Shown here piece by piece: positions 46,283 through 55,527 of a DNA stretch of 64,000 nt (position 1 is its first letter; each line of letters starts with the position of its first letter). Source of the stretch: Teredinibacter turnerae (GTDB taxonomy: Bacteria; Pseudomonadota; Gammaproteobacteria; Pseudomonadales; Cellvibrionaceae); assembly GCF_037935975.1 (NCBI RefSeq), contig NZ_CP149817.1:744001-808000 (forward strand), written 5' to 3'. Below the pieces are notes generated by a model. It searched no databases and was not told where the DNA came from. It saw only the letters and a program-made list of their open reading frames with translations. The translations under genes and the position numbers were made by a program.

Positions 46283-48529
46283 ATGACAGAGTCCACGCTG
46301 GTTCCCTACGCCGACGAACAATTACCCCTAAAAGTCTTCACCGAGAAAGCCTACCTGGATTACTCCATGTATGTGATTCTCGACCGCGCGCTTCCGCATG
46401 TGGGCGACGGGCTAAAACCGGTGCAACGGCGCATTGTATATGCGATGAGTGAACTCGGGCTCAAAGCCAGCGCCAAGTATAAAAAGTCGGCGCGCACCGT
46501 GGGCGACGTGATCGGTAAGTTCCACCCGCACGGTGATAGTGCCGCGTACGAGGCCATGGTACTCATGGCCCAGCCATTTTCTTATCGTTATCCATTGGTC
46601 GACGGGCAGGGCAACTGGGGTTCCCAGGATGATCCCAAATCCTTCGCCGCGATGCGTTACACCGAGGCGCGGCTGTCGGCCTTCACCGAGGTGCTGCTGA
46701 GCGAATTGGCGCAAGGTACGGTGGAATGGCTGCCCAATTTCGACGGCACCCTGGACGAGCCCAAAGTGTTGCCCGCGCGCGTACCGACAGTGTTGCTCAA
46801 CGGTACTACGGGTATTGCGGTGGGGATGGCGACGGATATTCCACCACACAACCTGCGCGAGGTGGTGGATGCGACTATCCACTTGCTGGAAAACCCGGAC
46901 GCCGACAATACCCAATTGTGCGAATTTATTCCCGGCCCGGATATGCCGACGGACGCCGAAATCATTACCCCAAAAGCCGATTTGCAAAAGGTGTATGAGA
47001 CTGGCCGGGGCAGCATGAAAATGCGCGCCGTATGGCGCAAGGAAGAGGGCGACATCGTGATCACTGCCCTGCCGCACCAGGTGAGTGGAGCCAAGATATT
47101 AGAGCAGATTGCCGCGCAAATGCAGGCCAAAAAACTGCCTATGGTTGCCGATTTGCGCGATGAGTCGGACCACGAGAACCCGATTCGGCTGGTAATCGTT
47201 CCGCGCTCCAATCGCATTGATCAGGAAGCGGTGATGAACCATCTGTTCGCCACCACGGACCTGGAGCGCAGTTACCGGATTAACCTCAACATGATTGGCA
47301 TCGACGGCCGTCCGGGGGTGAAGTCGCTGCGCGAAATTCTGCAGGACTGGCTCAGCTTCCGAATGGTCACCGTGCGCCGTCGTTTGCAGCACCGGCTCGA
47401 TTGGGTAGAGCGCCGCCTGCACTTGCTCGACGGCCTGTTGATCGCGTTCTTAAATCTGGATGAAGTTATCCACATTATTCGCACCGAAGACCATCCCAAG
47501 CAGAAGCTGATGGCGCGCTTCGAGCTGAGTGAGGACCAGGCGAATTACATTCTCGATACCCGCCTGCGTCAATTGGCGCGCCTCGAGGAAATGAAAATTC
47601 GCGATGAGCAGCAAAAGCTGGAAAAAGAACGCAATGAGCTGCAAAAAATTCTCGATTCAGCTCGACGGTTGAAAACCCTTATCAAAAAAGAACTCCTGGC
47701 GGTGGTCGACGAATTTGGGGATGCTCGTCGCTCGCCAATGGTTGAGCGCAGTGAGGCACAAGCGTTTAGCGAAACCGAACTGATCTCCAGTGAGCCGGTA
47801 ACGGTTGTATTGTCAGAGAAGGGCTGGATACGCAGCGCTAAAGGGCACGATATCGATCCAAGCGCGCTCAGCTATAAAGCGGGCGACAGCTTCAGCGTGG
47901 CTGCACGCGGTAAAAGCAGTCAATCCACACTATTGCTCGACTCCACCGGTCGCAGCTATGCGCTGCCAACCCATACCTTGCCTTCTGCGCGGGGTCAGGG
48001 TGAGCCGGTGACCGGGCGGCTTAACCCGCCGAGTGGCGCGGTGTTTGAGGGATTGTTGATGGGCGACGACACGCAAAAGGTGCTGTTGGCTTCAGATGCC
48101 GGTTACGGTTTTATCGCCTCACTGAGCGATCTCTACACCAAAAATCGCTCGGGGAAAGCGATGCTCACCTTGCCTGCCGGCGGCCGAGTGCTCGCGCCAC
48201 AATTGCTGGAAGCGACAGACGCCAGTTGGCTCGCAGCTTTCTCCAACGAAGGCCGCTTGCTGGTGTTCCCAGTGAGTGAGCTGCCGGAACTGGCTCGGGG
48301 TAAAGGCAACAAAATCATCAATATTCCGGCTGCACGGGTGCAAAGTCGTGAGGAGTTTGTGGTAGCGCTCGTGGTGTTTAACGAGAAAAGCACCATTAAA
48401 GTGTTTTCCGGTAAACGGCACCTGGGTCTCAAATACAGAGACCTGGAACATTACCTTGGTGAACGCGGTCGCCGGGGCAACAAGCTGCCGCGCGGGTTCC
48501 AAAAGGTGGATTCGGTAACGGTGGAGTAA
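46283..48529 (+). CDS. parC: DNA topoisomerase IV subunit A
   Basis: 748-aa subunit that cuts and rejoins DNA to decatenate daughter chromosomes. The catalytic tyrosine is Tyr126 ([10 protein letters not shown]). The quinolone-determining region [11 protein letters not shown] has the usual Ser86 and Glu90, so it looks like the susceptible type. A long GyrA/ParC winged-helix/tower part (about 30-490) is followed by a C-terminal beta-pinwheel (about 500-740). The partner parE is not in this window. Confidence 0.97.
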   Translation: MTESTLVPYADEQLPLKVFTEKAYLDYSMYVILDRALPHVGDGLKPVQRRIVYAMSELGLKASAKYKKSARTVGDVIGKFHPHGDSAAYEAMVLMAQPFSYRYPLVDGQGNWGSQDDPKSFAAMRYTEARLSAFTEVLLSELAQGTVEWLPNFDGTLDEPKVLPARVPTVLLNGTTGIAVGMATDIPPHNLREVVDATIHLLENPDADNTQLCEFIPGPDMPTDAEIITPKADLQKVYETGRGSMKMRAVWRKEEGDIVITALPHQVSGAKILEQIAAQMQAKKLPMVADLRDESDHENPIRLVIVPRSNRIDQEAVMNHLFATTDLERSYRINLNMIGIDGRPGVKSLREILQDWLSFRMVTVRRRLQHRLDWVERRLHLLDGLLIAFLNLDEVIHIIRTEDHPKQKLMARFELSEDQANYILDTRLRQLARLEEMKIRDEQQKLEKERNELQKILDSARRLKTLIKKELLAVVDEFGDARRSPMVERSEAQAFSETELISSEPVTVVLSEKGWIRSAKGHDIDPSALSYKAGDSFSVAARGKSSQSTLLLDSTGRSYALPTHTLPSARGQGEPVTGRLNPPSGAVFEGLLMGDDTQKVLLASDAGYGFIASLSDLYTKNRSGKAMLTLPAGGRVLAPQLLEATDASWLAAFSNEGRLLVFPVSELPELARGKGNKIINIPAARVQSREEFVVALVVFNEKSTIKVFSGKRHLGLKYRDLEHYLGERGRRGNKLPRGFQKVDSVTVE

Positions 48530-48566
48530 CCATCTGGCAGGTCTTTCCTCCAAGCCGCAATACTTG

Positions 48567-48597
48567 AGGCGCCGTCTTTTTGTGAGGCGCGCCTTTT
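48567..48597 (+). terminator. Possible terminator after parC
   Basis: AGGCGC (48567-48572) can pair with GCGCCT (48589-48594), followed by TTT and, after AAAA, a second T-run. The stem is short, so this is only a candidate. Confidence 0.45.
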
Positions 48598-48721
48598 AAA
48601 ATTTTTGCAGGGAACCTGTTCTCAATTTGTATTAGATTGTTCTTGATCACTATCAATTCGAGTGACAGACTTATCATATCGCGCGAAAACATTCGGCCCT
48701 AATTCAATAAACCACATCGTT

Positions 48722-48982
48722 ATGTCTCAGTTCCGCAAACACGGAAGAACCCCAGTGAAGTGCGCGGTGCGCTTAAAACACCGCGAAATTGGTGACGTGA
48801 TTACCGAAACGCGCGACATTTCCGAGAGCGGGGTTTTTGTGAGTTGCAGGGAGTTAGTGCATTTTGTTGCCATTGGCGACGAGTTCGAAGCCAAACTCTA
48901 CACTGAATGTGACCGGGTTTCCGAGACTCATCTGAAGGTGGTGCGCCTTACCGACGACGGCGTCGGACTTGCCTTCGCCTGA
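48722..48982 (+). CDS. PilZ-domain c-di-GMP receptor
   Basis: 86-aa single-domain protein when started at the ATG at 48722 (MSQFRKHGR); a GTG at 48662 would add 20 residues unlike the domain. Neither start has a strong ribosome site. The c-di-GMP motifs are intact: RxxxR (R5-K-H-G-R9) and DxSxxG (DISESG). It has no effector domain, so it probably works through protein contact. Neighbours are parC upstream and bax downstream on the other strand. Confidence 0.9.
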   Translation: MSQFRKHGRTPVKCAVRLKHREIGDVITETRDISESGVFVSCRELVHFVAIGDEFEAKLYTECDRVSETHLKVVRLTDDGVGLAFA

Positions 48983-49149
48983 TCCCCTTGCCGCAACTTT
49001 GTGTGCGGCGAGCATCCATCCTATTCTACGTCTGTGAACTGTTTTTCTTGCGCTCGAGCGCTTTCGGTTACGCGTGAGCTATGCGACTGCGGTGTTTCCC
49101 GAGCCGCACGGTTCTCATGCATGAGAGACCAGTTGCGCGGCTTTTTCCC

Positions 49150-49932
49150 TTATGGCTCCAGCTTATTAACCCGCATCATGGTACGGAGTTCCTCAACATA
49201 CTCTGCGCCACGCTCCGAGTAACTTTGTAGGCCTGCGGCCAGCGCACTGCCGGTGATCGTTTCGTTCTGGGCGCGCATTTGTGCGCGTAGATCACGCAAA
49301 TCACTGTAGGCCGGATGTGAATTAATGTTGTTGAAGTAAGCAGCGACAGATTCCTGTGCAGAATCGAACTTACGCACTTCGTGGATATCCCCCTCGGGCC
49401 GTTTTGCGGGTACGATGCCGCAACCGGCTTTAAAACACCACTGGCCAAAGTAGTTGTTGCCTTCGCGTGCAAACCGGGATCTCCCCCAGGATGACTCATT
49501 GGCGGCCTGTGCCAGCACTAACGCGGGTGGAATAGAGTCGACACGCTTGAGCAATTCCGATTCCACCGAACTGGCATCTTCAGCAAGCGCTTCGTCTGGT
49601 TCCAGCACGTGGTATTTGCGCGCGAGGGCCGCCAGTTTTACACGCTGCTTGCGATTGAGAGAACCATTCTCGGTGAGCGCCAACACTGCGGCGCGGTCAT
49701 TTTCCAATTTTTTATTTTGAATGTTTATCATCGGGCGCAAATAGCTGAAGAAGGCTTTTTTGCGGGTGGGAATATCTTTAATCGCGGAAAAATCCGGTTT
49801 CTTGATTAAAACCTGGGTTTCGGAAGGCGCTGTTTGGGTCTCTGTCGAGGTGGGGCGTTTCACTGCGTAGAGGGCGACGAGAATGGTGGCAAGATAAGCT
49901 ACGATCAACCAGGCAATCAGTTTTTTCAGCAT
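49150..49932 (-). CDS. bax: Bax-like glucosaminidase
   Basis: 260-aa envelope protein of the Bax/GH73 type, expected to hydrolyse peptidoglycan. It has an N-terminal membrane anchor (5-24) and a glucosaminidase-like domain (about 110-255). The catalytic-type Glu146 lies in AQAANESSWGRSRFA, followed by GNNYFGQWCF and SVAAYFNNINSH, both typical. It is a single gene. The downstream gap has a perfect 14-nt palindrome (49113-49126) of unknown relevance. Confidence 0.9.
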   Translation of the reverse strand: MLKKLIAWLIVAYLATILVALYAVKRPTSTETQTAPSETQVLIKKPDFSAIKDIPTRKKAFFSYLRPMINIQNKKLENDRAAVLALTENGSLNRKQRVKLAALARKYHVLEPDEALAEDASSVESELLKRVDSIPPALVLAQAANESSWGRSRFAREGNNYFGQWCFKAGCGIVPAKRPEGDIHEVRKFDSAQESVAAYFNNINSHPAYSDLRDLRAQMRAQNETITGSALAAGLQSYSERGAEYVEELRTMMRVNKLEP

Positions 49933-50070
49933 GGGGCGTCCTGTTCGTTGTTGTTGTCCAAATCACGCACTTCACGTGATTTTCATCACTTTTCACTCTT
50001 AAGTACGATGGGGGCGCGTCGCCAGATTTCCAGGTGCACAAAACCCGTTGGTGCGTTTCTATGCAGCGCG

Positions 50071-50679
50071 CTAAAGCTCAAGTGATTTGCGTAGGTCCTG
50101 CATTTTGGTGCGGGCTGTGGCTTTGTCTACGGGAGTCGCCGATTTTTCAGGGAGTGCGGGAGCTTGTGGCAGCGCCAGATCCTGCCCCAGCCGTACCTGC
50201 TCGCAAATGGCGGCGTAGTGCTGGCGAAAAACGGGAAAGGCCACAGACTCTGCATTGGTCTGTAAAAAGTACCAATCGCTGGCTTTGCCCGCGTGGTAGA
50301 CGGCCGGGTGGCTCCATTGATGTGCCGCCTTGGGGGAGGGCGCATTACAGGCTTCGAGGTATGCGCTGTGGGCATCTGGCAGGCCTTGCTGACTGGCGAG
50401 CTCGCAGGCTTTCACCATGGTGGCTAAGGTGGGCAGAAACTCGTTGTTTTCGATAACGGTGCGCGCCGCGCGCAGCAGCGTTTGGGTATCGAACCGGCGC
50501 AGGGATTCCATCCACAGCCGCTTTGCCGCGTTAACATCGGTTTCGTTACTGAACGCTTTGAAAAACTGGTTGTGATAATTGCGCCGAAACAGCGCAAATA
50601 TCTGGTTGATGGCATCAATGCGCTGTTCCGTCGTGGCTTGCTCAGTAGGCCCAGCTGCGGTCGGAGAGTTCTTCTTCAA
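50071..50679 (-). CDS. Replication protein P-like (phage lambda P family) helicase-loader candidate
   Basis: 202-aa protein resembling the replication protein P family of lambdoid phages and some proteobacterial chromosomes, which deliver DnaB helicase. Recognisable stretches: INQIFALFRRNYHNQFFKAF and NAAKRLWMESLRRFD. The frame begins at TTG and overlaps the end of the DnaT-repeat gene by 38 bp, so the two are coupled. No other phage genes surround it. I infer the function from the family and from its partner, not from a motif. Confidence 0.7.
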   Translation of the reverse strand: MKKNSPTAAGPTEQATTEQRIDAINQIFALFRRNYHNQFFKAFSNETDVNAAKRLWMESLRRFDTQTLLRAARTVIENNEFLPTLATMVKACELASQQGLPDAHSAYLEACNAPSPKAAHQWSHPAVYHAGKASDWYFLQTNAESVAFPVFRQHYAAICEQVRLGQDLALPQAPALPEKSATPVDKATARTKMQDLRKSLEL

Positions 50680-51976
50680 GGCTGATATCTCGCGTTGATC
50701 GTTGTTGAGGTGTGCCGTTGCTCGCGTTGGCCTGGCCGTGCTGGCGCGCCCATTCCCGCTTCGCGTGCTGCAGAAAGCGGGTGTTCCAGCTGGTGTGCAG
50801 CTGATTGCTGTCGCGCCAGTAGATTACAAATTCCGGTATCAGACCATGGGCAAAACGCAGGTCGATGTTCGCCAGGCGCAGTACATCGTACACGTCTTCT
50901 GAGGGCTGCCAGTCTACGGGAATCGGTTTGGGGTCCGTACTGTGCTCCAGCGCCGACTGAAACTTCTTCCATTGAAGCCGCACATGTTGGACAAACTTCG
51001 CATTCCAGTTTTTATGGGCGTCGCCTACATCTTTCCAGTAGAACACAAATTCGGGTATTGCATCCTCGCAAAATTCACTGCGCACGCCGGAATGCACCGT
51101 GAGCATTTCCATGGCGTCCGGGCTGGGCCGCCAGTTGTCGTGCATCAGTGAGCCCTGGTCCTGTTGATTTTGGCGTTCACAGAAGCGGCGCCACTCGCGG
51201 GTGGCGTGGGCGATAAATTTGCTGTCCCAATTTTCCGCGGCTTCTCCGCGCTCGCGCCAAAAAACCACAAACTCGGCGATTATGTCTTCAAGAAACTCGC
51301 GTTTAATGCCTAAGTTGGTCTCCAGTGTTTCGATTGTTTCATCACTGGGGCGCCAGCTGGCGAGCATTTCATTGGCTTTTTGCTGGCGGTGAAGCTGGGC
51401 TTCGTACTGACGCCACTGGCGAATCACATGCTGGAGAAATTTCGCGCCCCAGGAACGCTGGGCTTCGCCCCGTTCGCGCCAATAGGTAATGAACTCCGGC
51501 ACCTGCTGGCGAGCGAAACTTTCCGGAATGTTGTGCTGCGCGAGTTGCGCCAGGGTGTGGTGATCCGGCTGCCACTGGGGGCCAATATGTTGCAGGCCCG
51601 GCTGTGGTCGCGGTTGTACCTGGGGCTGACCGCGCGTTTGGGTGTGACCTGTGTGATGTTGGCTGGCCAGCCGTTCGTTAAACGCAAAGCGGAATTCGCC
51701 GTGTTCGCCAAAGCGCGCAGAACCGACCAGTAGCACGCCTTTGCCGTGCAGGCTGTTACATACGCGCACCAGATCCTGATCCTGCCAGAAGGGCACTGCA
51801 GCGCGCAGCCGGTCTGCGCTGATAGTCGCCCACTCAAAACCGTTGCTTTGCGCGGTCTGGGCCTGACTTGCCAGGTCGGTAAGTACCGATAGCAACACTG
51901 ACTCTTCGAGGCCGAGCGTGGCCGCGAGGCCTGGATAAACGAGAATGGGTTTTTCGGGGATTAACGATGATTTCAT
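50642..51976 (-). CDS. DnaT-like protein with four tandem DnaT modules
   Basis: 444-aa protein, start chosen at ATG 51976 (gagag 6 nt upstream; a TTG four codons earlier is possible). An N-terminal winged-helix-like domain (about 1-105) is followed by a Gln/Pro linker and four repeats of about 54 residues at W135-W188, W208-W262, W282-W336 and W356-W409, with a period of 73-74. Each has the pattern W-x-P...I/V-x-EFV/I-x-YW-R...SW-x-x-KF-x-x-H...W of the DnaT C-terminal single-strand DNA-binding domain. DnaT acts in the PriA-dependent restart primosome. Four copies plus a coupled P-like gene suggest a helicase-loading pair. The C-terminus DISLEEELSDRSWAY is an acidic tail. Confidence 0.85.
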   Translation of the reverse strand: MKSSLIPEKPILVYPGLAATLGLEESVLLSVLTDLASQAQTAQSNGFEWATISADRLRAAVPFWQDQDLVRVCNSLHGKGVLLVGSARFGEHGEFRFAFNERLASQHHTGHTQTRGQPQVQPRPQPGLQHIGPQWQPDHHTLAQLAQHNIPESFARQQVPEFITYWRERGEAQRSWGAKFLQHVIRQWRQYEAQLHRQQKANEMLASWRPSDETIETLETNLGIKREFLEDIIAEFVVFWRERGEAAENWDSKFIAHATREWRRFCERQNQQDQGSLMHDNWRPSPDAMEMLTVHSGVRSEFCEDAIPEFVFYWKDVGDAHKNWNAKFVQHVRLQWKKFQSALEHSTDPKPIPVDWQPSEDVYDVLRLANIDLRFAHGLIPEFVIYWRDSNQLHTSWNTRFLQHAKREWARQHGQANASNGTPQQRSTRDISLEEELSDRSWAY

Positions 51977-52120
51977 GGTAACTCTCAATGGGAGGCTACT
52001 CTATCATTTGCCGCCAACATGTTCAGCGGTTCTTCGTTAATTTGTCCGCTTTTGGTGGTGCTGGTTCCAGTGTAGTTGAGCGTGGCTTTGTCGTTTTGAG
52101 CGGCTAGTTGTGATCAGGGC

Positions 52121-52154
52121 GTTAGGGGCTGGGTGTTAGGGGCTGGGCGTTAGG
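52121..52154 (+). repeat. Short G-rich tandem repeat
   Basis: A 14-bp unit, GTTAGGGGCTGGG(T/C), occurs twice head to tail (52121-52134, 52135-52148) and is followed by a partial third copy GTTAGG. It lies in the 273-bp gap between the DnaT-like gene and the vWA gene, where I find no gene. Confidence 0.8.
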
Positions 52155-52249
52155 AACCGAGCGCGGCTTCATTGCGCACAGCTTTCGCACCGGTGGTATG
52201 AAAAATAATCAACCACCGTTGCGATGCGAACGGCAATAGGGCGCGCAGC

Positions 52250-54358
52250 TTACAATGGTTTTGCGATCTTGGCCTTGCGGATTAATTGGACAAACTCGGT
52301 GCGATAACCGTAGGGGTCGTCACCTTTGTTTGCTTGCGCCAGTTTAAGTGCATCATCCAGCGACCAGTCGCCCAGGTAGCGGGGGTCTTTTAACCATTGC
52401 GCGAATCCGGCAACGGCCGCGCCAAATTGCGCCTCGCGCAGTTGAGTTTGGGGCGCGCCTTTGGCAACCGGAATGGGCGTGCTGATCAATTGCGATTCGC
52501 TGCCGCCCGGTTGCTTGTAACGGATTTTCAGAAAGCCGTATTCGCTGGCTTTGTCAGTGTCAGTGCCGGTGGCTATTTTGGCAGTGGCGTCGGTTGTTGG
52601 GGCTGCGGCGTACCTTTGATTGTCAACCAGAGCCGCCTTGGAGCCTGCCGGGGTGATTTCGTAGATGGCGGTAACCGTATGCCCAGCACCGATTTCGCCG
52701 GCATCCACGGCATCGTTGTTAAAGTCCTCCCGCTTGAGTGCGCGGGTTTCGTAGCCGAGCAGGCGATACTCCGCGACCGTAGCGGGGTTGAACTCCACCT
52801 GGATCTTTACGTCCTTTGCGACCGTAAACAGGGTGCCTGAGGCCTGCTCTACCAGCACCTTCTGGGCCTCGCTCAAGGTATCGATATAGGCGGCGACGCC
52901 ATTGCCGTTTTGCGCCAGTTGCTGCATGAGTGCATCGTTATAATTGCCGCTACCAAAGCCGAGAATAGACAATTCTATGCCGTTGGCGCGTTTGCGTTCC
53001 ACATAGCCTTTGAGTTGTTCCGGGTCGGCGATGCCGACGTTAAAGTCGCCGTCGGTGGCGAGAATAATGCGATTAACCGCGTCCTTCTGGGAGTTCGCTT
53101 CCGCCAATTGGTAAGCGAGTTCAATACCTTGCGCGCCAGCTGTCGAGCCGCCAGCATTGAGGCGGTCGAGGGCTCCGAGAATTTTTTGTTGTTCGGCAAC
53201 CGGCGTCGGCTCCAATACCGTGCCTGCGGCGCCGGCATACACAACAATGCTCACTGTGTCAGTGGGTTGTAGTCCGCTCAACAGCAATTCCATGGATTGT
53301 TTGACCAACGGCAGTTTGTCCGGGCTACCCATCGAGCCGGATACATCCAACAGAAATACCAGGTTCGCCTTTGGTGGATCCGCCAGCGGCAGCGCTTTAA
53401 TGCCGATGTGGACCAGCTGCTTTGCTTTGTTCCAGGGGGCGGGTAATACCGTGATTGTGGGTTTGAAGGGGGCAGTTGCCGCGCTCGGCAACGGGTAGTC
53501 ATAAGGAAAGTAATTGACCATCTCCTCCAGTCGGACGGCCGCCTTCTGCGGCAGCTGACCGCGATTAAGCTGACGTCGCACGAAGCTGTAGGAGGCGGTA
53601 TCCACGTCGATAGAAAAGGTCGACACGGGTTCTTCGCGGGTGACTTTTATTGGGTTGGTTGCCACTGTGTCAAAACGATCGCGGTTCGCGGTCTCCACCT
53701 GGTGCGGCGGCTCCAGGTCCGGCTTACGCGGCATAAAACTGCTGTCTTCACGTTTCATCAAAACTTCCCGCTTCGCCTCGCTGCTGGCTGCGGGGCTGGC
53801 AAACCGTTGCAAACTGCGGGCGGCCTCGTGGCTGGGCGGGGCGCCGATATCCTGTGCGCTAATGGCATCGGACTCCTGCAGCGCGCGGCGTTTCGTTTCT
53901 GGTGCTGACTGCAGACTTGCACGCATCCCGGTGACTGTCACTTCCTCAACTGTCACTTCCTCAACCACCTCTTTGTCGTTGACCTGACTGCCGCCTAGTG
54001 CTGCCGGTGTTCGCGCTGGCGGGTTGTCCACCGGCGGCGGGGTTGTAAGGTCCGGGTTGTACAGCGATAGCATCACAGCGAATACTGCGACGCAGCCGGT
54101 CGCAACACTGCCCAGCAGCCATTTTTGTTGTGCGAATTTCATGTCTCTGCTCCTGTCATCGTGGTGAGAACGGGAGGTGAGACGCAGCCAGTGGAAAATT
54201 CCTTGGCTTTTTTTCTTATTTTTTTCCGCGCTGGCCTGGTCTGCGTGTACGCGCTTAAATTCGTTCATCGCTGCGGCAATGGCGGCGCGTTTCGCCGTGG
54301 GGTCGATGGGGGTGTTGGCTTGCGCGGCGAGGCGCTGTTTTAATTCGTCTTCGTTCAT
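52250..54358 (-). CDS. YfbK-type von Willebrand factor A protein with TonB-plug-like segment
   Basis: 702 aa: a cytoplasmic N-terminal part (1-78), one membrane segment (about 80-99), then a periplasmic part. Residues about 132-185 resemble the start of the plug domain of TonB-dependent receptors (EEVTVTGMRASLQSA, then DAISAQDIG and SLQRF). The YfbK-like N domain (about 240-320), a vWA domain (about 332-510) with the MIDAS DVSGS (D338, S340, S342) and a C-terminal DUF3520-like region follow. It is encoded 4 bp overlapping the sigma factor gene. The cytoplasmic and transmembrane part may act as an anti-sigma; no zinc-type anti-sigma motif is seen. Confidence 0.85.
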   Translation of the reverse strand: MNEDELKQRLAAQANTPIDPTAKRAAIAAAMNEFKRVHADQASAEKNKKKSQGIFHWLRLTSRSHHDDRSRDMKFAQQKWLLGSVATGCVAVFAVMLSLYNPDLTTPPPVDNPPARTPAALGGSQVNDKEVVEEVTVEEVTVTGMRASLQSAPETKRRALQESDAISAQDIGAPPSHEAARSLQRFASPAASSEAKREVLMKREDSSFMPRKPDLEPPHQVETANRDRFDTVATNPIKVTREEPVSTFSIDVDTASYSFVRRQLNRGQLPQKAAVRLEEMVNYFPYDYPLPSAATAPFKPTITVLPAPWNKAKQLVHIGIKALPLADPPKANLVFLLDVSGSMGSPDKLPLVKQSMELLLSGLQPTDTVSIVVYAGAAGTVLEPTPVAEQQKILGALDRLNAGGSTAGAQGIELAYQLAEANSQKDAVNRIILATDGDFNVGIADPEQLKGYVERKRANGIELSILGFGSGNYNDALMQQLAQNGNGVAAYIDTLSEAQKVLVEQASGTLFTVAKDVKIQVEFNPATVAEYRLLGYETRALKREDFNNDAVDAGEIGAGHTVTAIYEITPAGSKAALVDNQRYAAAPTTDATAKIATGTDTDKASEYGFLKIRYKQPGGSESQLISTPIPVAKGAPQTQLREAQFGAAVAGFAQWLKDPRYLGDWSLDDALKLAQANKGDDPYGYRTEFVQLIRKAKIAKPL

Positions 54359-54903
54359 GACTTTGCCTCCTCCTGATGGGCCAGAAGGCTGAGTTTTTGG
54401 CGGATTTGATGAATCCGCCAGGAAATGGTGCTCTCTTTAACGTGCAGCACGTCGGCAGCCTCGCTGTGGGTCATACCTTCGCTGAATACCAACAGCAAGG
54501 TGGCTTTGAAGCCTTCGCCCCAACCTTCAATACTCTGCAAAAGCTGCTGTAGAAATATGCCGGATTCCGGTGTCTCTCGGTGCGCGGGTTCCGGCAGGTC
54601 ACTGGTGTCCTGGTGTTGGTGTCGCTGCTCGCGCCTTTGCCAGTCGATTGCACAGCTCACCACGATTCGGTACAGCCAGGTGGTAAATGCGCAATCGAAG
54701 CGAAATTGGTTAAGGCTGTGCGCCAGCTTTATGCAGGCCTGCTGGGTTATGTCTTCGGCATCTGTCGGGTTGCCACTCCAGGTACAGGCGAAGCGATAGA
54801 GCCTGTCGTAATGCGTTTGTAACAGATGCTCAAACGCTGCAGGATCGCCTGCCTGGGCGGCCCGAATACGCGCGTCTTCCTGAGAGTTTTCCCGTTTCAT
54901 CAA
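54355..54903 (-). CDS. ECF-type RNA polymerase sigma factor
   Basis: 182 aa: sigma region 2 (about 25-95, DRLYRFACTWSGNPTDAEDITQQ and FTTWLYRIV) and sigma region 4 (about 125-175, SEGMTHSEAADVLHVKESTI). It belongs to the extracytoplasmic-function class. The stop overlaps the vWA gene by 4 bp, so the pair is an envelope-signal module in which the vWA protein probably holds the sigma factor. The target promoters are unknown. Confidence 0.93.
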   Translation of the reverse strand: MMKRENSQEDARIRAAQAGDPAAFEHLLQTHYDRLYRFACTWSGNPTDAEDITQQACIKLAHSLNQFRFDCAFTTWLYRIVVSCAIDWQRREQRHQHQDTSDLPEPAHRETPESGIFLQQLLQSIEGWGEGFKATLLLVFSEGMTHSEAADVLHVKESTISWRIHQIRQKLSLLAHQEEAKS

Positions 54904-54913
54904 TGCTTAGACG

Positions 54914-55402
54914 TTACACAATCGCCATTCCTTGGTGACATTTTTTATATTTTTTACCGCTGCCACACCAGCAGGGGTCGTTGCGCCCGATTTTAATGTC
55001 GGGCAAAAACTCGCCGTGGGTGTAATACCAGCGGTCACCCTCGCGCACGAATTCCGATTTCTCATGCAATTGCTCGACGTGAGGGCGGCTGTGCGCCTGC
55101 ACATAGGCGACAAATTCAACGCTGCCGATATCGCCGGCAGGCGCGGGGGCATCGAGGATGGAGAGCGCCAGCCAGCGGTGGTCTTCTTTCGCGTTCTCAA
55201 TTTTTTGTCGCGCCTCCGGCTCGCGAAATGCCGGATGGCGGGTGTCGATCAGGTAGTCGACTAAGTTCATGCAGAACGCCACATAGCGGGAACGCATCAG
55301 TTGCTCGGGGGTTTCGGGAAAGAGTGTTTGGTCGTGGAAACGGCCGCAGCAGTCGCGGTAAGCAAGCTGGCTGCCACAGAGGCAGGGCGGGTTGTCGTGC
55401 AT
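54914..55402 (-). CDS. ychJ: YchJ-family SEC-C motif protein
   Basis: 162-aa protein (UPF0225/YchJ) when started at ATG 55402 (MHDNPPCLCGS). A longer frame from 55504 adds 34 residues unlike the family. It carries two zinc-binding SEC-C motifs, CLCGSQLAYRDCCG at the N-terminus and RNDPCWCGSGKKYKKCH at the C-terminus, with an NTF2-like domain between. It may bind ribosome- or translocase-associated partners; its function is unknown. Confidence 0.92.
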   Translation of the reverse strand: MHDNPPCLCGSQLAYRDCCGRFHDQTLFPETPEQLMRSRYVAFCMNLVDYLIDTRHPAFREPEARQKIENAKEDHRWLALSILDAPAPAGDIGSVEFVAYVQAHSRPHVEQLHEKSEFVREGDRWYYTHGEFLPDIKIGRNDPCWCGSGKKYKKCHQGMAIV

Positions 55403-55527
55403 GGAATTGGCTCGTGGGAAAAACAATTGGTGTAGTTGGTGTAATTTGTATAGCAATAACACAGTGGTTTGGCGCCGATTAACCAACCGGTTTACACTGG
55501 CCACTGTTTTTGGTTTGAGTAGCCTTC

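Noticed and set aside
49113-49126. Perfect 14-nt palindrome TCTCATGCATGAGA near bax
   Set aside because: No spacer for a hairpin loop, no nearby promoter evidence and no second copy noticed; chance cannot be excluded.
50071-51976. Possibility that the P-like and DnaT-like genes mark a prophage
   Set aside because: No integrase, capsid, tail, lysis or repressor gene flanks them; neighbours are ordinary chromosomal genes (bax, sigma factor operon).
55403-55504. Longer ychJ start adding 34 codons
   Set aside because: The extra residues do not fit the family; the SEC-C motif begins directly after the ATG at 55402.
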